Source: Saprolegnia diclina VS20
Lineage: Eukaryota; Oomycota; Saprolegniomycetes; Saprolegniales; Saprolegniaceae
Length of the DNA: 64,000 nt
Reading direction: 5' to 3'
Assembly (NCBI RefSeq): GCF_000281045.1
Contig: NW_008246092.1
Coordinates: 457,091 to 521,090, forward strand
Part shown: positions 12,128 through 23,130 of the stretch, in pieces
Position numbering within the stretch: the stretch's first letter is position 1
Layout: every line of letters starts with the position of its first letter
Translations under genes and position numbers: made by a program
Notes under the pieces: generated by a model
The model's database searches: none
What the model was told of the DNA's origin: nothing
The model's input: the letters and a program-made list of their open reading frames with translations, nothing else

Positions 12128-13254
12128 GATGCTACAGGTGCATGAGCCATGGGCATCGACGGGCAATGGACGTACGAGGTAGAGATGTGGGTGGAAGGAT
12201 GCCAAGTGCAAAATGACGAGGAAACTTCGAGATCGCAAAGCAGATCGCGTTTTAAACCAACTCGGCCGCCACTCGATCGCACCGCCCCCTTTTTATGAAG
12301 CCACGTGGGTGTTTTAAACAGAAAAACCCACCGGGTCCGGTCCAAACGGTTTTAAACATTGCCACTCACGTGTTTCAAACACGATAAAAAACGAAGCGCC
12401 ACGAACGTTGGGCAACCTGTTGACGCAACAGTGTCGTCACATACAAACATCAAGATAATAAAAAAGAACTCTGTCTTTTTAAAAAGGCGCCCCGGTGCAG
12501 CAACCCACCCAGCTGGTTAAAACTGCAACTTGGACACGGTTCGTAACCGGTTCACCGCCCATGCGACGCGGCGCCACCAAAGCGCCTGCAGGTCGCAGGA
12601 AGCGAGCAAGCGTCGGCCGCCAGCCAAGGCGCTAGCGACGGTATTGCCTGGGAGGACGTTCGCGGTGCAACCTGAGAAAGTGCTGCAAGCGGATCGTCAT
12701 CGCCCAAAAGGTCGTCGACGGCCGCGGGGGATAAGCGCGGCAAGCGTCTCGATCGTTGAAGGAAGCCCTCGGATCGCGCTACCTGCGTCATCTTCTGATG
12801 ATTCTGGACACGCTCGTGGCAAATTGCGGATGCGCCTTTGAAAGTCACCCATCATGTCCGACCTCGAATCGACGCGCGTGGCCGTTGGAACCTGGTCACG
12901 ACGGCCGTGGCACCGCAAGTAGCTCCGCAGACCAGCTTGTATGAGCCGTTGGCAGCGAATAGGAGCTGTTGGCAGCGAATACAGCAGTCGCGTCGCTGCT
13001 ACCAGTACAGACTGGTTGCGCAGCCATGTTGAAGCTGCGCTGTCGGATGCAAGGTGCAAATAGCGTGCCGCCGGTATTAGTGTAGTACGCTCACATCGCT
13101 ATAGCATCCTGCCGTCGCCCCGTGCGTGGCGTCGCCTCCGTCCGACGTCATCGTCATCGTGATTGCCAACGCGCGGGCGTGCCGAATCCGCCGAATCCCG
13201 GTGCGTAACCGGACGATTCCGGTGGCGGAAGATTGCGGCCATTTCGCAGCAGCG
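12128..13254. other. Intergenic between divergent genes
   Basis: This 1.1 kb separates the YHM2-like gene and the M28 peptidase gene, which are transcribed away from each other, so it holds both promoters. It contains GTTTTAAAC palindromes (12249-12357), an A-rich stretch near 12380-12480, and CCGG-rich words at 13190-13230 just before the peptidase ATG. No coding frame is supported. Confidence 0.45.
12249..12357. promoter_or_regulatory. Three GTTTTAAAC palindromes upstream of YHM2
   Basis: GTTTTAAAC occurs at about 12249, 12311 and 12349, with a related GTGTTTCAAACAC at 12370. They lie 120-245 bases before the carrier start codon. Palindromy and recurrence suggest a protein-binding site; the factor is unknown. 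Confidence 0.4.
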
Positions 13255-16204
13255 ATGCACCAGCGCAAACAGCAGCCACCGACGCGCCCGCTGGCCGACG
13301 CCGTCGACCGTCCTAACGACGACGCCGTCAAGCCCGTACGCGCGTACTTTCTCAGTGCGTGGGCCATCGTTGCCTGGCTCTGCCTGCTCTACGGCTTTGT
13401 GTTTTGGCGACACACGTGGCTGCCGTCGCCCAAGGACGCGTCGATTCCGCTGACCGAGTTTTCAGAGGAGCGCGCCCGCCGCTTTCTCGAGGAGCTCCAG
13501 GCCATCGAGGGCGGGTACCGGACGCTCGGCAGTGTTGCGAACGAGGTCGCGACGCCTGCGTGGCTCTTGCGCCACCTCGAAGCCTTCCAGGCGCAGTGCC
13601 ACTCGCCGTGCAACATGGAGATCGAGGTACGTCGTCTTGTATCTTGCGTCTCATCGTACGACGTGGACGCAGGTGCAAAAGCCCGAGGGTGCGTTTGGCC
13701 TCAATTTTCTTGCGCAATTTCAAAACATTTACGCCAACGTGACCAACGTGCTCGTGCGCCTCTCGGCGTCGCCCGAGGCGTCGCCGCCGAGCCTCCTCCT
13801 CTCGTCGCACTACGACGCAGCGATCGGCGCCGCGGCCGCGTCCGACGACGGCGTCAACATTGCCATCATGCTCGAGCTGCTCCAGAACGCAGTTGCGCGC
13901 CCACCGACAGCAACGGCGCTCGTCTTCAACTTTAACGGCGCCGAAGAGACGTTCCTTCAAGCGTCCCATGGCTTTATCACGCAGCATCCGTGGCGTGCGT
14001 CGGTGGCTGCGTTCCTCAACCTCGAAGCGGCGGGCGCCGGCGGGCGCGAGCTGCTCTTCCAGACTGGTAGCGACGTCCTGGCGATGGCGTATGCGCACGG
14101 CGCCCCGTACCCGCACGCGAGCACCATTGCCCAAGAAGTCTTTCAGGTACTACATAAGTCATCTCTTAGTTAGTTCAACACACGCATGGTCTAGTCGGGC
14201 GTGATCCCGGGCGAGACCGACTACCGCACGTACACGGAGTACGGCGATGTGCCCGGCATGGACTTTGCGTACGTGGCCAATGGCTACGTGTACCACACGC
14301 CGCTCGACGACATTTCGCGCATCCAACTCGGCGCGATCCAGCGCTTTGGCGAGAACGTCCAGGGCACGATCGCGCAGCTCTTTGCGTCGCCAGCAACGCT
14401 GCGGTCCCTGGGCGCGCAGTCGTCGTTGGGCGGGCACATTTTCTTCGACGTCTTTGGCTACCGAACGCTGACGCTCTCGACAGAAGTGAGCACGTTCATC
14501 CACGCAGCCCTCGCGCTCTGCATGCTGCTGTACGTCGGCCTCGTTTCGCGCATTACGTGGCGCGAGAAGCTAGATGCGGTGCGCCTCTTGGTGCGCCTCT
14601 CGCTTGCGGGTCTTGGCACGGGCCTCCTCGTCGCGCTTGTGCTCTGCGCCTACGCGCCCATGAGCTGGTTCGCGTCGCCCACGACACGGCTCTGGGTCTT
14701 TGTGTTTCCGGTCGCAGCGGGCTTTCTGCACCAGCTGCCCACGGACGACGCGGTAGACACGATATACCCTTGCGCAAGCTGTACAAGCGAGAAGCGTAGG
14801 TGGCCCTGCGCTCGCTGGTCCAGCCGCTTGTCGAAGCGCAGAGCCTCATGTGGCTTCTTGTGATGGCGCTGCCCATGTTTGCCCGCGGCATCCAAAGCCT
14901 CTACCTCGTCATGGCCTGGGTACGTTGCCGTCGACGCGATGATGCTGCCGGCGGATAGAAGGACTCTGTCTGCGGTAGGTGATGTGCCCCCTTGCGGCTC
15001 AAGTTGTCGCGCAGTCGCTGCCGACGGGGTACTCGCCCCGTACGTTGTTCTTGCTTGTGATAGATGGTGGCAGTGGGTTATGGAGCACGGTGTAGGCGTC
15101 CACGCAGGCTTGCTGCTTGCCGGCATTGCTGTGCCGCTTTTGCACTCGGTGCAGATTTACATTGTTGCCCTGCAGGTGTTTATCCCGATCATGGGGCGCG
15201 CCGGCACGTCGCTGCCGTCGGACCTTGTGGTTGCGCTGCTCATGGCGCTCCTCTCGCTCTTGACGCTCTCGGCGCTCACGCCCGTGCTCTGCTTTGTGCG
15301 CCCACTGCACGCGGCGCACGCCAAGACGTCGGCCATTGCGCTCACGCTGCTGTGCATCTTTGTGGCGTGTGTCAGGTACGATTCGCTTGTCGCTGGACAC
15401 GACTGTGATGACGCCCGTAGCAACCCGTACTCGACCGAGTGCCCGAAGCGCATCATCGTGCAGCACATTCACCGCAACTTTACGCAGCGCCCGGACGCCA
15501 ACGACGCCGGGCTCTGGGTCCTCGGCTTTGATTTTCAAGGCCTCGACCCGCTCCGAGCGGCGTTTGGCACGACACCGTGGGCGTTGGCCATGCACGCTCC
15601 GGTCCACGATGCAGCGATTCCCGTGGTCTACGACAACTTTCCCTGGTAGCGTCCAATCGACTGATGGAGCATGTCATCATGACGTCGTCCAGGGTGTACC
15701 CAGTCGCCCCGGTCATGCCGCTCAAAAATACGTGGTATCTGCCGACGATGGATGCGCCGGTCTTTGCCGTGCCGACGCTGCTCGAGGTCGTCTCGTCGCG
15801 CGTGGACCCAATGACGCGGCTGCGTCGGCTGCATTTGCACTTGTCGGGACCGTCCCAGATCAACATGTACATGGATGCGTCCCGCACCAAACTCGCATCG
15901 TGGTACGTGATCCCCGCTGACAAAGCAAATGGCCGCATGCGATCGTAGGTCGCTCGGCAATGGCACGGACGGTGTCCCATCGCAGATTGACGATGTATAC
16001 CTTTTCCAGTTCTCCACTGGGGGCCTCGCGCCGGCGTCGTTTCATTTCTGGGTCGACGTGGCGACGGACGGACCGATCGACGTGGCGTACTGCGGCCACT
16101 ACTTGAACGGCACAACACCCGACCTTGCGACCGCCGCCAAGCTCTTGCCCGACTGGACTGCGCACACGACGTTTACATCGAGTTGGACGTTGACGCAACT
16201 GTAG
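13255..16204 (+). CDS. ERMP1: ERMP1/Fxna-type M28 membrane metallopeptidase
   Basis: Nine exons (13255-13626, 13673-14146, 14195-14752, 14800-14919, 14979-15028, 15064-15375, 15421-15645, 15693-15902, 15949-16204) sum to 858 codons plus stop. An N-terminal membrane segment (FLSAWAIVAWLCLLYGFVFW) precedes a luminal M28 domain with zinc-site motifs SSHYDA, ASDDG, NGAEET, NLEAAGAGG and YHTPLDD. The block QASHGFITQHPW is nearly identical to animal ERMP1. Several more membrane segments follow and then a luminal beta-rich tail, as in that family, whose members are ER zinc peptidases of about 900 residues. The small exon 14979-15028 is the least certain. The stop lies 22 bases from the stop of the convergent gene. 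Confidence 0.9.
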
Positions 16205-16225
16205 GTTGAAACAACATCAAAACTT

Positions 16226-19200
16226 TCAAGGTTTCAACTGTGCAATGTCACGGGATAGCGTGGCGTTGGTGGTCGACGCGCGGCGGGGCAGAGGACTCTC
16301 CTCGGAGGTTGTCGTGGTGGTAACGGGTCGTCGCGGCGCCCGAGGTGGTGACAAGGGCGTACCCCGGCTGCATGCGGCGCTCGGTGTCGCTTCCTGGCGC
16401 TGCCGCGACCGCTGCACCATGGCCCGCTCGGCAAGCAAATGCGGCGCGTCGCAGTCGTGCGCGACGTGCCACTTGGCGTTGCGCTGGATGTACGACCGGC
16501 CACAGCCGTCGTTGGGGCACAGGACAAACCGGCACGAGCAGTGGAGCTTGCGATGCCGTGCGACGTCTTGGCGAATGACGAGCTCGCCGCAGCCGAACGG
16601 GCACTCGACCAGCTACACTCATGCATTCGCTGCCGGTCGCCAAAACACAAGAGCTCGCACCTCATGCTTGCGAACATACTCGGCAGCGAGGTCGTCCCGA
16701 CGTTGTGCGACACGGCAGCGGTGGCCGCGCGACACCTTGTACGTGCGGCCGCAGCCCGGGGCGCGGCAGACGTCCATGCGCTTGGGGCATTCGCACCGAA
16801 CATGAATGTCCATCGCTGGCAGCGCGACTAGAGACAATATTGTGCATCGTACGGCATGTATGAGACACGACGTGTACCGTGAAGACCGCAGCCGAGACTG
16901 CACTCGCGGGACACTTGCCGCATCGCGTGCTTGTTGGCGAGGAAGTTGCGCCGCACGACGACCGCGCACATGTGACGTTGCCGGAACGACGGCGTCGGCG
17001 GGTCGCCGAGGCGCTGAAGCGTTGCCATCGTGTAGTGACTCCACGACGTGTTGAAGATGGGGACGCTAAGGCCATTTTGTGTTCCAAGTACGCATGAATG
17101 TGTCGACGCACCGAGGCAAGTGGCCGCTCACGTCTTCGACGAACGGTCCCATGCCTTCTTCGAGCGTCCAATATGCTACTTCGCCATGACGACAGGCATA
17201 CACAGGGCAGACATTACCTAGGAGCGTTGGGGCGAGCGCGAGCGTCGTTCGCATGGACGCCAAAAGCTCGGACGGGGTCCGCGTCGTCGACCAGTACCGA
17301 ACTTCCTATGGTTTACCCACTTGACACATTGATAGAAACAAGCCGACTGGTTGTCGTTGGACCTGCAGATGACCGCGGAAGGCCTTTTCGGACGCGCCGA
17401 GCGTCTCCATCGGGAGGTGGAACGTGCCAGGGCGCTCGTCGACGACGGCGCCATCGAGCACAAGTTGCACCGAGGTTCTAACGCCACGTATGTATGCGTC
17501 ATCGCGATGGCGTGTGTTACGCGGAGGCGTTGAGGGCCATGTGCACCCAGCGCTCCCGCGGGAGCTCGGCCTTGAAGCGCGCTTTCGTGTCGAACGTATG
17601 CAAACCCACGCCGGCGCCAGCCACCATCTACGGCCAAGAAGAATGCTCCGACATCGTTCTGCAGCCAGCTACGTACGACGGCGTGGATGCCGGCGGCCTT
17701 GGACGCGGCGATGGTATGAAACCCGATCGGCGCCTGCGCAAGGGTCAGTGGGACGTCGACGTGTGCTGCGAGTTTGTCGTCGAGGCGACTGAGCTCCTTC
17801 CGCGCGTGCTTCAAGAAGCGCGCACTCTCGCGCACATCGGTGGGACGCGACCGCTCGTGGTCTTCGATCGCCTGCAGTAGCTGCAGGCGCTTCTTGATGA
17901 GCTTGGCATGGGGGGCTTCCTACATCGCAACTCAATCCCATACCCCATTTCACAAAAGTATCAAGCCAATATCAAGACAATAGCCACGTATCGTACGTTG
18001 GCTTTGGCCGTCGCGGCCGCGTTCTTGAGCGCTGCGAGCCAGTGCTCGACGTGCCCATACAAATCCAAGTCGGCTTTCGACCACGTTGGCTGGCGCAGCT
18101 GGGCTTGGACGCGCACTTGTTCCGAGAGCTACGGGTCTCGCCACGCCTGGGCACTCGCTAGTCCAAGAGACGTACGCTTGCGCGCTCGGCAATGTCGTTG
18201 ATGGACTGGACGAGCGTCGCGGCGTCCGAGACGAGCGAAAAGATGCGCGCATTGGCCTCGGCGATGATCGACTTGCAGCCCGAGATGCCTGCGAGAAGCT
18301 ACAGACCTCGAAGTCCATCGTTGACACACCTTCGTCGACGAGCTGGGCTTGGGTCTGTAGTCGCGTCAGTTCGCCGTTGTCTTCATTGTCTGCTTGAAGC
18401 ATGAGCAAGCGACCGATGTATGCATGCGTACGCTTCTTACGCAGCACAACCGTCTTGATCTGCTCTTTCAGTGCCTTCTCGTCGGCAATGCAGCCGTCGA
18501 GGCGTGGAAGCGTCTCTCGCAGCGTCGCTTGCCACCGCAGTGCGTCAGCCATAAAGTGCAGCACATCGTCGGCCTTGGAGAAGAGGTGGACCCAGAACTC
18601 GGCGCACCACGGCGGCTTGCGGTCGTCGCCGCCATCGATGCGGACGTAGCCCTGTCGCGCGCCAAAGCGAAGCACGGCCCGCGCCTCGGGCGACACGTTG
18701 ACGTCCTCGTGGATCTACTCGTGTCATTCTCTCGGCTCCATCATCCTCGTATGTACATGGCGATCCCGAAACTTGAGCGTCGCTTTGCAGCCGTGGATAG
18801 CGTTGGCACAGGGAACGAGACGTGCAGGACAGGACACCCGCGTGTGCTGCGGCAGCTTGCGCAAAGCCACTTCGTCGCCACACTCGCGGCACTGCGCGGG
18901 GCCGTCCTTGATCGCCGCTAGCAACCTGATCAGCTAGAGCTACGAGGGTGACCGTATACCAAGCTTGGCGAGCTCGTGCCGACCGATCGTTACGATGCAC
19001 ACAGTGCTTATGTGCTCGGCGAACGCTCCGACGGGCACCCACTCGCGGCACCCGAGCTAGTGAAGAAGTGACTCAACTCCCTGTCTCAATAGTGACGAAC
19101 GGGCCAGTTGGGACACTGCCGCTCGCGCATCAAGCACGCGTCTTCCTTGTGGTCCGTCAGGTGACGCTACGAACCATGCAGTATCGTCGTCTCGGTGCTT

Positions 19201-20053
19201 GGTTGCATTGCTGGGACGACCGACCTTTTTCACGGGCTCGTTGCACCAGTCGCAGGGGACCACCTCGTTGACGGTCTTGGACGCTTCAAGCACCGCTGCC
19301 TTGTGCTTGGCGACGCGGCACGCTGTAGCCAAGTGGCGCTACACCGCTTTCGAGACGACGCATTTTTACCCAAGAGAGACGAGTACCTCCAGGTCCTGAT
19401 ACACAATGTGCATCTCGGAGCAGCCCTCCGACGCGTGCGGGCAGGGCACTTGCCGCAAAGCGCACTCGAGCGCCACGTGCGCAGCCAGGAGCCGCAGCGA
19501 CACCTCGACCTCGCACGCCAGACAGCACACGGAGAGCGTCGCCTTGATGTGGTGGGCGTCCAAAAGCTGCTGTGTGTGGCGGTAGACGAGACACGCCGAG
19601 AGTTCGTGCGCGTGGAGCTCGTGGGCTGACACGATGGCGTCGCACCCGTGGTGAGGGCACGCAATGAGACGGTGCGAGCACTCGACAGCCTGCGCGTCAT
19701 CAGCGAATGCCACTCGCTGCGTGTGAATACCTGGTGGTGCTTGAGCTGACGCAGCGCCACGTCATGGCCGCAGCTGCACAAGATGTGGTCCTCGACCTTA
19801 CGTGGCGGCTTCTACGGCAAAGATAGGATGCTGCAAACGACGTGAAGGCAAGCACCTTGGTCGGCGACGCAAGCGGCGAGCGCTGCAGCGCCGACGTCGA
19901 CTGGCACCGGCGCTGAGCCTTGTTGAGCAGGAGCGATCGCTGGGCGTCAATCTCTTGGATCGACCGCCATAAGGTCGTCTCGCGCGACGGTAGCTTGGCA
20001 GGGCTCCACTGCACGCCGACTTTGGGCAGCACGACGCTGGGCTCGGCGGCCAT
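16226..20053 (-). CDS. TRAF-type zinc-finger repeat protein with LamG/lectin fold
   Basis: I can join about 17 exons through 16 phase-consistent introns of roughly 45 bases, from the ATG at 20053 to the TGA at 16226, for about 1000 residues. The N-terminal half has repeated TRAF/SIAH-type zinc fingers: CSCGHDVALRQLKHHQ, CPHHGCDAIV, CDWCNEPVKKRHLTDHKEDAC, CRECGDEVALRKLPQHTRVSCP. A helical linker of about 250 residues follows. Next is a concanavalin A/LamG-like sandwich (RWVHMALNAS, VQLVLDGAVVDE, EVRYWSTTRTPSEL). The C-terminus returns to zinc fingers (CRAPGCGRTYKVSRGHRC, CPFGCGELVIRQDVARHRKLHC). No RING is visible. TRAF fingers usually mediate protein binding in ubiquitin signalling; any specific role here is inference. 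Confidence 0.8.
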
Positions 20054-20157
20054 GTTAACCGCCGTTTCAGCAAACTCTATACTCTCAGAATATAAGAATA
20101 TTGTATTATGAATAAAAGACAAATAAGAAAATGCAAACAAGACAGATTAGTAGTAGT

Positions 20158-22197
20158 TTAAGGGCGCTCAAGGTTGTTGAGCTCCGGCTGGAGCATCTCC
20201 TCGACGATGCACTCGACGTGCGCGGCGAGTTCGGCCGCGACGTCGTCACGGGTCATGCCGAGGCGGCCGGGCGACTCGCAGTAGTACTTGAGCTTGGGCT
20301 CCGTCCCGCTCGTGCGGAGCGTTGCGACGACACCGTTCTTGAACGAGTACGTGATCATCTCGCTCGAGGACGAGACCGGGAGCACTAGTATCAGACCATA
20401 GTATGAGTCTTCCACAATGAATGCAATGGCACAACGTACGCGCCACGTTGTCGTCCTGGTCGCTGTCAAAGCCCGTCGTGAGGTCGCGGATGCCCGCGAT
20501 CGGGTACTTGCCGACCGCGTGCCAGTACTTGCCGTCGTTGCGGAGACGCGCAAAGATCTTGCGGATCGTTGCCGCATCGTAGCACTTGACGTAGTGGTTC
20601 TGCGTCACATACGGGCCGTACGTCGCGTACAGCTCTTGCAAGTGGGCGTGGACCGACTTGCCCTGCTTCTTGAGCTAAGCACACATGGGTGAGCCTTCGA
20701 CTGTATCAATGTATCAAGATATCAGCAATATACCTGCTGGGCCATTTCGGCAAAGACGGCCGCGGCGCAGACGCCGTCCTTGTCCTTGACGACGGACCCG
20801 ACGCAGAACCCGATGGCTTCTTCGAACGAGAAGAGGACGGTCTTGCCCTGCGCGCGGAGATCGCTCGTGGCGTTGCCCATCCATTTGAAGCCCGTGAGCG
20901 TCTCGACAAAGTGAAAGCCTTCCTTGCGCGCGACCGCACGGAGCATCTTGGACGAGACTGTCGACGCGATGACGTACAAATTGTCCTTGTCCGCGTCCGG
21001 GTGCGCGAGCATGTGCTGCGTGTACTCCCAGTGGCCGAGAAGCGTCCCGATCTCGTTGCCCGTGTAGACGTACCACTGACCCGACGGCAGCTGCTCGGCG
21101 ACGGCCAAGCGGTCAGCGTCCGGGTCGTTGGCCAACACGAGCGAGCAACCCTCCCTAATCGATAAAAACATGAGAAAACTTGGTCGAAAAAGGGTCGTCG
21201 GTACCGCTCGGCGGTCTCAAAGCTGAGTTGGAGCGCGCCCTTGCCCTCTTCCGGGTTGGGGAACGCGACCGTCGGGAACTCGGGGTCCGGGAGCAGCTGC
21301 GCCTCGACCGGCGTGTACGCCGGGAGGTTGAAGGCCGCAAAGGAGCGGCTCGTGAAGGCGTGGCCGACACCGTGCATGGCCGTGTACGCGACCTTGACGT
21401 GGATGTCGGCGTCCGAGTTCTCGGCTGTGTAGCGCGAGAGCGCACCGACAGCTTCAAAGTAGAGCGTGCTCAGCTCCTCGGTCGGGTCCACACAGAGCTC
21501 GTGGTCGCGGACAGCGGCAATGTCGTACGACTGCCACGGCGCGAGGTTCTCAACAATGCTCGTAGCAATGAGCTCGTCATGGGGCGGGATGATCTGGCTG
21601 CCGTTGGCACCGTAGACCTTGTAGCCGTTGTCGGCCTTGGGGTTGTGCGACGCCGTGACCATGATACCAGCGACGCAGTGCTTCTGGTCGACGGCAAAGG
21701 GCTACAAACAGCACATGAGCCTCCACAGACGGCGCGAGAGGTTCAACGTACGACGAGGGGCGTCGCGACAAAACCCTTGTAAAGGTACACCTTGAAGCCG
21801 CGCGAGACGGCGACGGCGGCGCTGTAGAGCGCAAAGTTTTCCGAGTTGAGCGTACCGCTGCTGCGGTGGTCGTAGCCGATCGCGATACCGCGGGCCTGCG
21901 CCTCCTCAGCACCGTACGTCGTCTCGAGGTACTTGCAGAGACCCTGCATCGTCTGGATGATGACCAAGTCGTTCATGCACACCGTGCCTAAAGCCAGAGG
22001 CATGAGCATCTATGAGGACGCACTTTGCATCGCGTACCCGAGCCCATGGCGGCGCGGAGGCCGGCCGTGCCAAATTCGAGGCGCTTCTCGAGCTTCTGGC
22101 GCAGCGCAGCCACGTTTTCCGTGTCGAGGAGGGCCTGGATCTCGGCCTTCGTGCCTTCGTTGACGTCCCACTCGACCCACTGCTGGCCGGCTTCCAT
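20158..22197 (-). CDS. PGM2: Phosphoglucomutase-2-type phosphohexomutase
   Basis: Six exons (22197-22038, 21987-21752, 21701-21205, 21154-20734, 20674-20440, 20384-20158) total 591 codons plus stop, the normal length for PGM2. All four catalytic signatures of the alpha-D-phosphohexomutases are present. They are the phosphoserine loop TASHNPKADNGYKVY, the metal loop NDPDADRLAV, the sugar loop FSFEEAIGF and the phosphate-binding loop RTSGTEPKLKYY. The N-terminal FGTAGLRAAMGSG is typical of the PGM2/PGM2L1/phosphopentomutase group, not of PGM1. It should interconvert glucose- or ribose-1-phosphate and the 6- or 5-phosphate in the cytosol. Two ATCCGGAT motifs lie 150-180 bases upstream of the ATG. 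Confidence 0.95.
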
Positions 22198-23130
22198 CCA
22201 TTGCTACATGCCCAAGCAGCCTCGCATGAGCCCTCGGCGGCGATCGGCGGCGAAGGCGACGTACCGCGTCGTCAGCTTGCATCCTGTGTGCTCTTGTGTG
22301 TAAATTCACTTTTGAGTGCTCGAGGGCTTGTCGACGGAAGATTTCATCCGGATAGATCACCCAACCATCCGGATCGCAGCCATCGGCGCACCCAATTGTT
22401 GAAGGTGCGCTTGCGACGCGCCGAGAAAAACGCACCGACTTCCGCGCAGTCAGTGGAAAAGCGCACCCAAGTCGCAGTGTACGTGGCTGCATGGCCAGGC
22501 GACCGGGGCGCCACGCGCCTGACGTGATGCGGCCGTAGGTGCAAACCGCAGTGTCCTTGAACTTGGACCGCCTGCATAAAGACACGGCAGGAACAGCAGC
22601 TTCAGATATTCGCTCGAGAGGACAAGCGAGACGCTACGGAAGCAGTATCTGGATGGGTGCGTGGTAAATGCACTTCATGCGGCCATAGAAACGTGGCGTT
22701 GTCGACGACACCGTCGGCACAAGACCTTTGGCGCAGGGTACGCACGCAAGAGGCCCTTGCTGATTCTCTACGCGATGCGCCCGTTGTCGAGACGCGAGTT
22801 CGCCATGGCAGGTTTACATACATCGCGCCACAGGACGCACAAGAACGGGCGATAGAGCTGTCGAAGCTGCGCCGGCTGCCCGCGCGGTGGCGCACGCTGG
22901 CACGTGGCAAGCCACGACGACAGCACACACTTGGGACGGGCAGTTTGAAGTTGAAGTCTTGAAGGGACATGCGCCGCGGTGCGTGATCTGAAACAGGTGC
23001 GCTTTCTCGGCGCTCCGCGCTCCGGGACACCCAATTTTCGGATAAGTTTTGCATTCGATTAAGTTCGTTTGCGACAAAAGATACTTTATCGAGAATCCCC
23101 AACATCCGCTCGAATCTTCCGAGGACCACC
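22198..23130. other. Divergent intergenic region
   Basis: This separates the PGM2-type gene (minus) from the BCAS3-like gene (plus). It contains ATCCGGATA at about 22346 and ATCCGGAT at about 22367, and a TTCGGATAA half-site near 23034. Open frames here show no domain or splice support. Confidence 0.45.

Noticed and set aside
11027-12145. 372-residue plus-strand frame opposite the YHM2-type carrier
   Set aside because: The opposite strand encodes an unmistakable mitochondrial carrier; the plus-strand frame is a GC-rich shadow of it.
13126-13254. N-terminal extension of the M28 peptidase
   Set aside because: The frame is open back to 13126, but that codon is GTG; the first ATG in frame is 13255 and gives the expected membrane-anchored start.
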